From: Epichloe hybrida
Taxonomy: Eukaryota > Ascomycota > Sordariomycetes > Hypocreales > Clavicipitaceae
Direction: 5' to 3'
Assembly (NCBI GenBank): GCA_019022495.1
Contig: JAFEKR010000013.1
Span: forward strand, 1,481,992-1,545,991
Length of the DNA: 64,000 bases
The notes under the pieces are model-generated. The model was not told the DNA's origin. It did not search any database and was given only the letters and a program-made list of their open reading frames with translations. The position numbers and the translations under genes were made by a program. Below are positions 37,132 to 52,132 of the stretch, one piece after another. Within the stretch, counting starts at the first letter, position 1. Every line of letters starts with the position of its first letter.

Positions 37132-37363
37132 AAAGGCCGTTGAAGCAATTCTCGGTCAGACTTTCTATGGCATCAAGCGTTTTTCGTGTGAATAATTCAG
37201 ACTAGATCAACGGTCGGTGCAACCTGCTACAATTTGCAGAGTGGCGACCTCAAAACCCCATCACATGTTGGCGTTTTCGTTGCCAATGGTTCCGAATCTG
37301 CTTGGTGGTCGCGCGGTTCCCAAATGGTCCTTGGCAGGGTTTTTTTTTTTTTTTTTTTTTTTT

Positions 37364-37407
<44 letters not shown>

Positions 37408-37510
37408 CCAGCAGCACTTGGCACAAGCAGGCTCGTCATGTACTTTGCAAGTATTTGTCAATTCTGCAACTAGATAGACCGATGAATATGATGATGAAAA
37501 AACCAACATT
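37132..37510. repeat. Convergent intergenic region with poly-T and (TG)n tract
   Basis: A run of 24 T bases (37340-37363) passes directly into about 20 TG dinucleotides (37364-37406). It lies between the tails of the amine oxidase and the minus-strand regulator. No gene is seen. Confidence 0.85.
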
Positions 37511-38971
37511 CTACACCCCTGGAACATCGGCTAAGCGGATGTGCTTCGCAAGGCTTCCAAGGTGATACCAGAAAATAGGCCGAGTGCTGGAATTCCGAGC
37601 CTCCCAGACCGCCGTCAGGAATGCTTCAGATCGTTGAATAAATCTGGGCGAGTATACGGCTATCGAAGATGCAGCCCTTAGTTGGATGCCCCTCTGCTTC
37701 TCGCAGGCTATCTCTAGACAAGCCACCATCAGGGCGAAATCAATGCACCTGATGGACCTGCCAGAGACTGATTTCGCCGTGTCAAGCAATCTGAAGATGT
37801 TCTTTGCCATGACCAATGCAGCAATCTGCTCGGTCCCAAAGGGAAACCGCAGCCTGTGGAGTACGAGCATGGCTGCCTGCTGCATGACATGTGCCTGGCA
37901 AAGCATGTTTGCGATCTCGGGCGCGGTATAGTTGTCCGCGAACCCGGCCGGCACCGTCGGCCGCCAGGCATCCAGAATGCGCTCCAGCCCATCAAGCTGT
38001 TCTCGCCCGGCATCCAAGCCATAGAGCAGCCGGTTGCTATGTTCACAGAGGTCGTACAGGTGCGGGAGAAGCGTCCCGCAGAGCCCGATGTAGCGATCCA
38101 CGAAGCCCGGTGACCCGGCAGCTGGGGGTCGATATCGCAGTGTGGGCACCTCGGTTTGCAACAGGCATTCCGTCGTCTCGCACATGATGAGGCACGTCAG
38201 GAAACCTAGGTCGGCCTGGGGAATCTGAATCCGGTCCAGCTGGGAGTCGTAAGCAGGCTTGATCAGACCCAGGACCTGGGCGCAAATGGCCAAGGAGTCC
38301 TTGCCACCGAAGCGCAGAACGAATGCCAGGATGGTGCCTCCGAGCGCCAGGCACGATGAGATGTCTCGAGCATGGTCGATCTGGAGGGACCTCAGCTTGG
38401 CCAGGGCCGAGGAAGCTCGCCTGAAGCTCGTGGTGATGCGCTGCTCCGTGTTGGTGCCTTCGGCATCCTCGGCGGGATGGGGCACGGAAAGCACACATGC
38501 CATGTAGGCATCTTGCACGAGCGCCGGCGACGTGCTCAGCTGGTTCAGGATGGTCTCGCGGTGTGCATTGCAAAAGCTTGGCCCGACCAGAAACTGCTCG
38601 ATGAAGGTGTTGTCGCTCATGGCACGATGGACAAGCCAAGCCTCCTCCTGGGACAGCCTGTCCGGCACACTGAACAGGGTAAGAATGTCCGAAGGCTGCG
38701 ATGTGTATGCATCTTGTTGTTGTTGTTGGTGGTGTTGATGTTGGTGTTGGCTCCTGTGTGGCAGCTGCAGGGGTGATGATGGTGATGACGATGACGACGG
38801 GTAATACGGCTGTGGACGGCGACCTGGCCTCTTGAAGGGCCGGTTCGACACGCAAGCCAGGCGAAGGCGCAGGCATCGATCGCAGGCGCTTGTGCTCGTG
38901 GCACGCCGGCAGCGCTCTTTGAGAGAGTGGCAGCGGTCGCAAGACCTCGGAAGTTGTGAGTCGTGAACCAT
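37511..38971 (-). CDS. Zn2Cys6 transcription factor, cluster regulator 2
   Basis: Intronless regulator of 486 residues. The zinc cluster lies at the very N-terminus: SCDRCHSLKERCRR, then SACDRCLRLRLAC. It is followed by a Pro/Ser-rich and His/Gln-rich linker (about residues 50-85). The rest is helical and resembles the aflatoxin-regulator-like class of fungal factors, with no clear catalytic motif. The frame is open back to ATG 39115, but the proline/arginine-rich extension is unlikely. Starts at 38983 or 38971 place the cluster at the N-terminus; 38971 is chosen. It is transcribed divergently from the Rieske oxygenase, with 678 bp between start codons, a typical arrangement for a pathway-specific activator. 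Confidence 0.85.
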   Translation of the reverse strand: MVHDSQLPRSCDRCHSLKERCRRATSTSACDRCLRLRLACVSNRPFKRPGRRPQPYYPSSSSSPSSPLQLPHRSQHQHQHHQQQQQDAYTSQPSDILTLFSVPDRLSQEEAWLVHRAMSDNTFIEQFLVGPSFCNAHRETILNQLSTSPALVQDAYMACVLSVPHPAEDAEGTNTEQRITTSFRRASSALAKLRSLQIDHARDISSCLALGGTILAFVLRFGGKDSLAICAQVLGLIKPAYDSQLDRIQIPQADLGFLTCLIMCETTECLLQTEVPTLRYRPPAAGSPGFVDRYIGLCGTLLPHLYDLCEHSNRLLYGLDAGREQLDGLERILDAWRPTVPAGFADNYTAPEIANMLCQAHVMQQAAMLVLHRLRFPFGTEQIAALVMAKNIFRLLDTAKSVSGRSIRCIDFALMVACLEIACEKQRGIQLRAASSIAVYSPRFIQRSEAFLTAVWEARNSSTRPIFWYHLGSLAKHIRLADVPGV

Positions 38972-39649
38972 GGCGCCATGCATGCACCATGGAACAAGTC
39001 GTCGGAGACGCGGACGCGGACGCAGATACGGTCGGGCGCCCAACTGTGGAGAAGGCTGCAGTGGCAGCTGGCAGGCGGCTGGCAGGCGGCTAGCAGGCTG
39101 CCGGCAGCTGCACATTTCGAAAGTCGCAGACCATCATCCCGTCCCATGTTGTTCCATTCTTCTCCTTCTGCTTCTCCATGGCAACACGACAGGCAACGAC
39201 ACACACTAACGGCGAGGCACTAGATGGCGGCGACCGAGTACAGTATTTACCCTGAACCACGACATTGCCAAATCTACTGAGGAACATGAGATTCATGCAG
39301 GTCATGTGGGACACCTACCCATCCGGTCACGTGGTCGCCTGCATGGCCCTGCGGCCTTGGATGCCGATCACGTGGACGCTTCCGGCCTCGTTCGTCCCGT
39401 CGGCAAAGATAGTGTAAGTTCAAAGTTGACAATATACCATCCGGACTACAGAAAGGCAATGTGTTATCAATAATATGGCACGTAATGTATGTCTGCGATG
39501 ACACCTGGCGTTGGCTCCTATATGTACCAGGCTGCACGCCTGGTTTGCCATCCATGAGCTTCCATACTCTTACAAAAGACAGTAGAAATACAGCTTCATA
39601 GCTTCATCAACTCTCAATATTAGTTTGACAAAGATCTCACAAAGTCACC
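38972..39649. promoter_or_regulatory. Divergent promoter between regulator 2 and the Rieske oxygenase
   Basis: Non-coding. Includes GGCAGGCGGCT-type repeats at about 39060-39110. A TATA-like CCTATATG lies about 130 bp upstream of the Rieske start. Several CCGG-containing words are present, but no repeated operator could be assigned by eye. Confidence 0.35.
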
Positions 39650-40968
39650 ATGGCTCCATCATTTCTCAAAGGCTATTTTGGTTTTGGGGGTGACCCAACC
39701 GTGGACGAACTTGAACAGGGAGAAACCCCAATCCGAGCCCTGCCCGCCAGTTGGTACACTTCACAGGAGCTTTACGAACTCGAAAGACGAGCAATCTTCT
39801 CCAAGAAATGGCTTCTCACGACTCACAAAGCTCGGCTCCCGAACCAAGGAGACTGGCTACGATATGATGTGGCCGGGTATCAGTTTATTGTCACCAAAGA
39901 CCGCCAAGACAACATCAATGCTTTCCACAACGTCTGCAGGCACCGAGCGTTTCCAATAGTGACCAAAGACACCGGCCACAACAGCGTCTTGGCCTGCAAG
40001 TATCACGGCTGGTCCTACGGGCTGAACGGCAAGTTGGCCAAGGCTCCCGGCTACCAAGACATGGAGGATTTCGACAAGTCCAAAAATGGACTCTTCCCCC
40101 TCCACGTGCACGTGGACAGGAACGGGTTCATCTGGGTCAACATGGACGCAGGCGAGCAGCCCGAGATTGCCTGGCAAGATGATTTCGAGGGTGTCGATGA
40201 GCAACCTCGGTTCCAGAACTACAACTTCGACGACTACCGCTTCGACCACACGTGGGAAATGGAGGGCGACTACAATTGGAAAATCCTGGCAGACAACTAC
40301 AACGAATGCTACCACTGCAAGACGACTCATCCCGACATCCCAACCATTGCGGACCTGAACTCCTACTTTGTCGAGACCAAGGGCTGCCACATTCAACATT
40401 TCGGGAATCCGAAGCCAGAACAAATCGCAAGGGGCCTGAACGTCGCCAGCACGTACTTCTTCCCAAATGCCTCGATGAACGTATCGTGAGTGACCTTGCT
40501 CCCGAATCATTCTAGTTCTCATTTTCATTCAATGCTAACATTCACTTCAGGCCGCACTTCTTCTTCATGCAAAGATTTGTGCCTCTTGGCCCGGGAAGAG
40601 CAGTCATGAAGTACGAGGTATACAGGAACAAGAACTCCACCGATGAAGACTTCAACCTCATCAGCGACATTTACAAGAGGATCATGTCCGAAGACAAGGT
40701 CCTCTGTGCGAGTGCGCAGAGAAACATCAACATTGGTGTGTTTGTCAACGGCGAGATGCATCCAAAGATGGAGAAGGGGCCGCTGTATTTCCAGAAGCTA
40801 GTCCGCGATTCATTGACGGAGCATCGCGAGCTTGAGACAAGGGTCGGCGAAGAGATCTGGCCGGCCCGGCAGACCTTGCCGAAGAGTGCCGTGACGGCTG
40901 AGAAGGACATGAAGTTCTGCTCCGCGGTGGACTGTGGCAAGGTCAACCGGGTCGCGGTTGAGGTGTAA
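39650..40968 (+). CDS. Rieske non-heme iron oxygenase (choline monooxygenase / glycine-betaine demethylase-like)
   Basis: Terminal oxygenase that would hydroxylate an N-methyl or adjacent carbon of a quaternary amine. Exons are 39650-40485 and 40551-40968, with a 65-nt intron, giving 417 residues. The Rieske 2Fe-2S ligands are Cys96, His98, Cys116 and His119 (CRHR then CKYHGW). The mononuclear iron site is NYNECYHCKTTH with His222 and His227. ACC-ATG-G at the start is an ideal initiation context. Family members include plant choline monooxygenase and bacterial GbcA, which demethylates glycine betaine. Because dimethylglycine and sarcosine oxidases flank it, the GbcA-like role fits best, but choline or carnitine oxidation is possible. 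No matching reductase is seen in the window. Confidence 0.88.
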
Positions 40969-41602
40969 TCCGTAGCGGTGAATGAGTGAACGAATGAATG
41001 GCGACTTTCCCACTAATTTCTCACACTGGACAATCATTCGAATCAAACAAATCGTGCCTTGTCCCTTGGCTTGCCACGCCCATATCGGCCCATTTCGTGC
41101 GTCTCTATCTGAAGAGCAACAATCATTCTATGTGCCACGTGAAATGGCCGCCCGACTCGGCTGGCGATGGCCCGACTCGAAAAAGATAAACCAGATACCA
41201 GATACGACCCAAGGCTCGATTTGCATGCAGCTTGTAAGCACACGCCCCCATTCAGGTTCCCATTGGGGGCTGGTGGCGTCTCCTTTATCGGCCTTTATCG
41301 GCCATGTGCGCCAACCGAAAATCGTTGATTACGGGCATTCCCCCCCGCACTCCGAGAGAAGCATCCATGCAATCCCAGATAAATGTGGCGATCGCCGATC
41401 AGGCACGGGACTCGGTTCAGGTATTCATGACACTTTAAATCACATGCACAAACGTTCATCATTTCCTCGCCCGCAAGCCTTCTTTCCATTACGCGCAGCG
41501 CAGCGTCGGTCGGTCCGTGTGTGTTTGTTTCCGTTAAAGCATGTAAAATCATTCTGCCACCCACCTGCCACCCGCCTGCCACCTGCCCGCCATCCGCCCG
41601 CC
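40969..41602. other. Intergenic between Rieske oxygenase and regulator 3
   Basis: No gene. The last 50 bases before the regulator start consist of imperfect CCACCTGCC / CCGCCTGCC repeats, likely in its leader. Confidence 0.45.
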
Positions 41603-44184
41603 ATGACTCCACCCGACGAGACATCTGGCACTGCTTCTCGTGGACGAAGACGATCACATCATGCCTGCTTCACCTGCAGGTCCGTCCTTCACTCTGTCCC
41701 AGTTCTGTCCCCGTCTCAAGTTCTCAGTACCCCCCTGACCTCTTTCTTCCTCTGGTAGGAGAAAGAAGACGCGCTGTCCCGCTGAAAAACCGTCTTGTTC
41801 AAGCTGCGTGCGACTGAGGCAGCCGTGTTCTTATCCGCCGACGGCCAAATCGGCAAGAAGTGGCCGATCTGTACGTGATCCTGGTTTCCACCCAGCCTCT
41901 CATTTGCCCCCAAGCTCGACTCGAGGGACTAACTTTGAAAACAAAGGAGGAGAGATTGGCGCATCTCGAAGAGAAGCTGGATCTCCTCTTGACCGGGAGG
42001 TTGTACCGACAGACGTCCACGTCCATCATGATGCCAAGTTTATACCTTCTGACCAGGTTTTGAAAAAAACAAAAAAGGCCGAGCCAAATACCACGTCCAG
42101 AACCAACAACATCTGACGAAGCAGCCGTTTATTCCGAGAAATCTCTATCGGCAACCCCGCCGGCAATCGAGAGCCACGGCGGTGCTTTCCCTTTCGGCGG
42201 CCAGCAGCCGTCGTCCCTCGGATTCGAGCCTGAAACGCCGCATGTCCGCCCCGACTCGCCCACCATTGCCTTGGGGATCCGTCTGTATTTCGAGTTCTGC
42301 CATCGACAGCCAATATGGTGTTTTGAGCGTCAAGAGGTTGGCGACGTCAGCCTAGTTACTGATGAACTTGCATGCAGCATCTTGGCCGTCACGTCGCGAT
42401 TCTCCAGGAGAGCCGAGGAGTTGCAGCTATACGGCGATAACGCCCGAAGCTTGATCATGGCTCGCATTGCGAACGGCACCGTCGGACTGGCAACGATTGA
42501 GAGCCTTTGTCTGTTATCTTATTCGTCCTTCATTGGTAAGATGTTTTTTTTTTGCCCCTTTCCGTCGAATCACACTGTCTTTTATATCTTGTTTCGCGCG
42601 CCCCCTTGCTATTCCTGACTATGTGTATAGACGGCAACGTTCATCTTGGTCAGTTCCACCTCGGTCTGGCCCTCCAACTTTGCCGATCCGCGATGCTGGA
42701 CTCGAATTCGGGTTACGCCATGGACGATGTCACCGCCGAGCGCAAGAAGAGGGTGTTTTGGAGTCTACAGGTTCTTGACCAATACCACGGTCGCCAGACC
42801 GGCATCCTGAGCACTCCGACCGAGATATGGCGCCAATCATGCTCCTCGACCGGGGGCGACGGCCGAGTCAGCCCAGCAGGGGATGATTCGAAAGTCCCCC
42901 CACTACCGTTGGACGACCTTGGCCACACGATGCCGAGTGAGCCCGGCATATGGAACACGAGCGTGCAGGTCGGCTGGGTGTGGAGCCGCGTCCGGAAGTA
43001 TGTCTCGGACTGCTCCCACGGCATCTTTCGAGAACCATGGCGGAGGGATTCCACATATGCCACCGTCCTGTCGGACTTCATGGAGGCCGAGAACAGCATT
43101 CCAATGTGCCATCGGTACGACTCGGTCAAGTTCTACGAGCGCAAGGTGGAAGACCTGAGGATGAACAGGGACTACTGGACGGCTTGGTTGAAGGAGCAGT
43201 TCACGTACCACGCCATACCCACCGTGCTGAACCATCCGTTTCTATATATCATCGGGGCGCAGCACAATCCCAACTTGGCCATTCCCAACACGTTCTGGAG
43301 AAGATCCTCCGAGCTGGCGCTCATCCACGCCACGTGGATTGTTCGAATGATGGAAATGGTGCTCGACAAACAAGTGCATCTGACCGATCCGTTCTTTGGA
43401 CACATTGCCGCAATCGCCGCCACTGTGCATCTCTACTATTGCTGCGCGGCTGCTTCGAAACTAAAACATAAGTCAAATGCAGACTTTGCCAAGTGTCGAA
43501 AGTTCCTCAAGGGCTTCATTCCCTTTTCGCCCGCCTGCAGTGCATTGGTTCGTTGTGCTCAACTTTTTACTTTTTACTTTTTTTTTTTGCCACTCGGCGT
43601 CTTCTCTTGTCCATTGCGCTGACGACCCGTCCGTGTGTATGTAGGACCGAAATCTCGACAAGATGACCCGGATCGCCGCCGGGTCCGAAACAAACGACGT
43701 GGAGGACTGGATGCCGTCCAGAATCTACCTCAGCGTACCTCTGATGTGGAATATCCTGCAATTCAATTGTACCGCTGATTCTCGCCAACTTGCGAATACC
43801 GGACTGCTGGGTGCCTCTTTGGCTTCCACGGTGGCATGTGAGGATGAAGACGAGACGACGACAATCGACATCATCGTGGCCACGTCGCCCGAAATCACCG
43901 TCAACACTGCCGACGGCGGTCAAGATGCGCCGACGTTCTCGTACAAGTGCACTGTCAATCCCTCGCCAGGCTCCCGAGAGCATCACACGGGCAACGAGCT
44001 GTCTGCCGAGCAGGTGGACAGCCTGACGTTCAACACCACCCCGTGGTTATACGCGGATACCTCGCAGTTCGATGACATGGTGGACCTGGTGTATCACGAG
44101 ACTCGCTCTACTTTTGACAGGAACAGGAATCGATCGTGGTGGGATGGTGGAAACGTCAACGACGGCATCTTCCACCACATGTAG
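41603..44184 (+). CDS. Zn2Cys6 transcription factor, cluster regulator 3
   Basis: Six exons are proposed: 41603-41679, 41759-41870, 41947-41999, 42078-42535, 42631-43547 and 43645-44184, giving 718 residues. The zinc cluster is split by intron 1: ACFTCRRKKTRC, then PSCSSCVRLRQPC. Exon 3 encodes a short coiled coil, EERLAHLEEKLDLLL, typical of dimerising Zn2Cys6 proteins; intron 2 has a perfect GACTAAC branch. The fungal_trans middle domain shows GNVHLGQFHLGLALQL and ERKKRVFWSLQVLDQY. Intron 3 (42000-42077), which removes an in-frame TGA and uses an A-rich acceptor, is the least certain boundary. The gene lies between the Rieske oxygenase and the dimethylglycine oxidase, so regulation of these is likely. 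Confidence 0.82.
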
Positions 44185-47512
<3,328 letters not shown>

Positions 47513-48363
47513 AATAGAGCTGAGCCCTTGTGAAACAAATGGCAGCATCTCGTCACGTTAACTCGTCGCGGGGAGGCCTGGCGTGGACTTTTTAGTCGAT
47601 GAATCGTTGACTAGCGGAGCGGAATGGCACGTACCACGCCTATCTAGAGTACCTAAAAGAGCGGATCGAACGATGGAAATTGACACTTTGATGACGAGGG
47701 TGATCATAATACATGAAGCTCTCAAGTCACTTGCTTGCACTGTTTGTTTCATGGAAAGAAAAGAACAGACGCCCAGGCATGCCTATCTTCACCCACCACG
47801 ACGGAATATCTGTACTCCGTATTCCGTACCACAGCCACGGCCACGGCCACAGCTAACAGGGCATCCGCCATCTCCCTCATCATAGCATCGATTCCGTCGT
47901 TGCAGAACAAGGTGCAAGGCCTAACCGTGGTGTGATATCTGCCGGCGTTGCTCTCCAAAGGGGACACCAAGTCTACCAGTTCTCAACCGCCTTCTAACCC
48001 TTGATTCCGCGGAGCCCTACCCGGGCAATTCACATCATCACATCATCACCTTAGCTGACGTTAGCTGACAGTAGCTGACATTTTTAGCTGCTCATCATGT
48101 CTCAGTCATTCCTTATGCCGGCATTTCGCCAATCGTTAGGATGCTATTCCGTATCATAAGAGACGCGGGTCGCCGACATCCTTTTTCGGTTCAGTGAAAA
48201 TTTTATCACCATATCACCATCCTCCCAGCGCCCCGACCTCGAGAGCATCATCGGATAACCGCCGGCCAAGCATCTGGGTCTTTGTGCCTGATTGGATTGG
48301 CTCTGCACGATGCTCATGTGTTGAGCCATCTCAACTAATCGAGATCAATTCCTTTGTTTCTTG

Positions 48364-48394
<31 letters not shown>

Positions 48395-48424
48395 CTTGGA
48401 TGGCTTGTCTCAACGTCACCGTCA
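47513..48424. other. Intergenic; ends in a 29-bp poly-A run
   Basis: No supported gene. Short direct repeats (TTAGCTGAC-type at about 48050-48080) and a run of 29 A bases at 48364-48392 lie upstream of the receptor relic. Confidence 0.45.
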
Positions 48425-49893
48425 ATGGATACGGCAGCGCAAGCATTCAAAGCGCTGCCGTCTTGCGTAGTGAGTGGCAGGCAGCTCGTCCAATTGAACC
48501 AGTTGACGCCGTTGACAGGCTTTTTTATTTTATTCTTTAACCTCAGGCTGCGTGCTTGACGGCAGCTTGCGAGCTGTTCAACGCATCGTGCATCTGCGAG
48601 GTTGATGCCCTCGACGGCATGCAAGACTGTCTGCTCGAAACATGCTCTTTCACAGAAGCACTCTGTATGTGATGTGATGTGGGTGGTGGCAATGTGACAA
48701 AGGAGAAAGAAGTCCTTGCCTGCCTGCCTGTCTGACTGCAGCATGAAAAGAAAAGTCATGGCTAACACATCCTGCTTCACAGTCAGCAACAACCTGACGA
48801 AAACGGCCTGCGGAAGCTCAGTTCGAGACAGAACAGTTCAGCTCAATGTCATGACACTCATTCTGGGCTCAGTCGCCGCTTTCGTGGTAGGAATACGTCT
48901 CGTGTTCAAGCACTTCTTCGGCAGCAAAAAACGACTCGAAACGGACGACTGGACAATGTTCACCGCCTTCCCCGTCGGCCTTTCCTGCATGGCCGTGACA
49001 ATTGGCGGCCTTTCCACGCATTCGGCAAGGATATGTGGTCGTTGTCCCAGTCGGATCTGACGGCGTTTGGCCTCTACTTTTACATCTCGCAGTTCCTCTA
49101 CATCACGCTCATGACGCAGGTGAAGCTGACGTTCTGTTTCTTCTACCTGAATATCTTCTCCGGTGTCACTATTCGCCGTCTTCTGTGGTTTGCCGTCGTG
49201 TTCCACATTCTCTTCTGTGCGTCCATTTTGATCCTCACCGTTTTCGAGTGCGCGCCTATCCGATACGCGTGGGACAGGCACGAGCTGGCCGATTCGCCCA
49301 CGACCGAGGGACGTTGCATCTCGCTCAATGCTGCTGGATGGGCGAATGGAGCGATTGGCGCTGCTTCGGATATCTTCCTTCTGGGCATGCCCTTGAGTCA
49401 AGTGTGAAGGCTCAAGCTGCATTGGAAGAAGAAGATGGGCGTGGCGCTCATGTTTCCGACGGGCGCAATGTGAGTTGACTCCTTTCCACGCTCATCTGCT
49501 CAAACATCTGAATTTGCTCGGGCCTCGGTTACTAAACGCAGGACCTTATTCTGGAGGTGCTAGTGCCACCGTCGTGTCATTTCTGCGTCTCACGTCCATC
49601 GCTCGGTATGCAAATACCGCAAACCCAGCTTGGGATCAGTGGTCCACTGCATGGTGGTCTACGATCGAAGTGTGCACTGGGTTGGTCTGCACTAGTTTGC
49701 CTGCCCTAGTTTGCCTGCCCTGCGGCTGATACTGGTCCGCCTCTATCCACGGACTTTTGGCTCCGAAAATCATCAGTCACTGTATGTAGCACCATGGAGC
49801 ATCATGAACAATCATCGTCCTGCTTGGGCAGTGAACAGACCTATGGCCAGGACCCCTGGAAGACATGACCCTGTATGCCAGCATGGTGATTGA
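48425..49893 (+). pseudogene. CFEM-domain, PTH11-like membrane receptor, decayed
   Basis: Exons 48425-48469, 48547-48664 and 48783 onward encode a CFEM domain (LPSCVAACLTAACELF, SCICEVDALDGMQDCLLETC) and then transmembrane segments of the fungal rhodopsin-like/PTH11 class (MTLILGSVAAFVVGIRL; AFGKDMWSLSQ; FGLYFYISQFLYITLM; WSTIEVCTG). At least three lesions break it: a frame change near 49018-49024 between GGLST and FGKDMW; a TGA at 49406-49408 where the family continues with RLKLHWKKKMG; and a 14-bp tandem duplication at 49694-49721 that shifts PALRLILVRLYP out of frame. No signal peptide is seen at the proposed start, so a first exon may be missing. Family members sense host or surface cues. 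Confidence 0.75.
49694..49721. repeat. 14-bp tandem duplication
   Basis: Two exact copies of AGTTTGCCTGCCCT lie head to tail inside the receptor relic. Removing one copy restores the reading frame into ALRLILVRLYP. Confidence 0.9.
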
Positions 49894-50472
49894 CAGGGAA
49901 CCCGTGACTTCCAAACAGTCGATCAGAAAGAGGGCCTGCCTGACGCTTCTACGGCGCACGCCGTCCGAGAGGGTGAATTTCTAAAACAGACGTAGCATAG
50001 TTGGATATGCCGGCCGGCGTCCATGACGTCTTGGACCAACTCATGTCTCTCTACTAGCCTTGTGCTTACTAGTACTACCCGCAAATGTCTGGCAGTGGCG
50101 CCAGGATTGGGAGAAAAGAAAAGATTATTCTTGCCACGAGGCCAAAAGTCCTCGGTGTATGGAGCGTCCAGGGCCTCGTCGTCTTTGTGCAAATCGCTGA
50201 AAAAACGGCAAAGGATGAAGAACATTCGCTAATCGCGTTGACGTCGCTTACTATTCATGTCTTTGTGAATTGTTCAATCAGAAAACATCACTTCCCAGGA
50301 AGACGAGAAAAAAGGCATGAATAGAATCAGATCAATGGTGTTGCCAAACAAATACTGTGAGCAACCAACAAATATCCGACCCATCCCGAACGCCACTGCG
50401 AGTGCATCAATTCTTTGAGAAGCACTCGATAATTTCTCATCTCCCGCCATGCTCTTGCAACCAAGTCCTTCT
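49894..50472. other. Intergenic between receptor relic and SRP54 3' end
   Basis: No supported gene. It should contain the SRP54 3' untranslated region. Confidence 0.45.
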
Positions 50473-52132
50473 TCACCTTCTTCCTCGACCACCGCTGCCG
50501 CCAGGCATGCCTGGCATGCCGGGCATACCGCCGCCCATGCCCATCTGCTTCATCATGGCTTGCATGTCCAACCCACCGGGCATGCCGCCACCTCCACCTA
50601 GCATTTTCATCAGCGAGCCCATATCAGGCATGCCACCGGCTGCTCCCGCTCCTCCCGCTCCTCCCATGCTTTGCAGTCGTTTCTGCATGGCCGCCATTTG
50701 CTGAGCCTTGTTGCCGCCGGACATGGCTTGCTGTGCGCGTTGCATGTTCTTCATGTTTGCCTCCCATCTTCTTGGCCATGCCTGCCATCATGCGTTGCTG
50801 CGTCAGTAAATCTTCCACCTCCCGAACCGATGTTCCTGAACCACGAGCTATTCGCGTCATTCTTGTCGGTTGTTCAATCAGGATCTTGCCATCCGAGTCA
50901 AGCTCCTTGTCTGTCATGGAGTCGCATATGTATATCATGCGTTTGAGCTTGGCACCTCCCTCCTCGTCGTCCATTCCCTGCATCATGTTGCTCATTCCAG
51001 GAATCATGCCGGCCATCTTTGACAAAGGCCCCATCTTCATAATGTTGGATAGTTGATCACGCAGGTCGCGTACAGTGAAGATGCCTTCCTGAATATGCTT
51101 CATCGTGTCCTTCTGGCCGAGGTTCAAGCTTTGGACATGTTCGACCAATCCTGCCATGTCTCCCATGCCTAGTAACTTTTGAACAAACTGCTGAGGCGCG
51201 AACCGTTCGAGATCCAGCATGTGTTCACCGGTGCCAATGAAGACGATGGGAGTGTGTGTAGCTGCGACCGCAGAGATGGCACCCCCGCCGTGAGCATGGC
51301 CATCGGTCTTGGTTATGATGATTGCTCCGAAATCGGCCGCTTCCTTGAAGGCCTTTGCCTGTGACTCTGCCTGCTGACCGATGGAGGCATCCAAGACCAT
51401 GATGGTTTCGTCCGGCCGAATAGCCGTCTGGATATCAATCATCTCCTGGAATAAAGCCGACTCTTGACGATGTCTGCCTGACGTGTCGACAATGATGACG
51501 TCAAACTTGTCCTTCTTGAACTGTTCCACGCCAGCCCGTGCTACCGCGGCAGGATCTGTTTCTGTCAAGGACCCGTAGTATGGGATCTTGGCCTTTGTCG
51601 CATTTTGCTTCAGCTGATCAAACGCGCCCGCACGAAAAGTATCTGCGCATACAAGGCATGCCTTGAAGCCCCTCGTTTGGTAGTGTCTGGCCAGCTTGGT
51701 GCACGTGGTAGTTTTGCCCGCACCCTGGAGGCCGACAAACATGATGACGTTGGGCTTTCCCTTCTTCGGTTTGAACGGTTCGGCGTGGGGGTCGACGAGT
51801 GCGACGAGTTCATCGAAAACGGCTTTCTGGATGAGCCGTTTTTTGTTGACGGCTGGGGGGACATCTTTGAAATTGACAGCGTTCTTGATGGATTTTCGAA
51901 GTTGCTTGACAAGTTTGACGTTGACATCGGCTTCGGAAAGGGCGTCGCAGATCTCCTCGAGCATCCTGTTGAAAGCCTGGCGACGAAGCAGAACCATTAG
52001 CAGACGAAATTTGGGGAGTCAGTTCTTCGGCACATCCGTCTGCTGAGCATTCACCTTCTCATCAAGGTTTTGGTCTCTGGTGAGGTTGGTGACCGCAGCA
52101 TTGATGCGGCGGCCAAGATCTTGAAGAACCAT
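50473..52132 (-). CDS. SRP54: Signal recognition particle 54-kDa GTPase subunit, one-base frameshift near C-terminus
   Basis: SRP54 binds signal sequences and 7S RNA and targets ribosomes to the ER. Exon 1 (52132-52055) encodes [16 protein letters not shown] and 10 more residues; after a 78-nt intron, exon 2 (51976-50473) follows. The NG domain shows [15 protein letters not shown] (P-loop), [10 protein letters not shown] and [12 protein letters not shown]. The M domain is Met-rich, with [15 protein letters not shown] and [17 protein letters not shown]. At 50756-50758 a run of three T (plus strand) appears to hold one extra base. Upstream reads AKKMGG, and the expected continuation [20 protein letters not shown] is in the next frame, ending with a Gly/Met-rich tail at 50473. 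Corrected length is 526 residues, normal for fungi. The gene is essential in many fungi, so a sequence error is likely. Confidence 0.93.
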
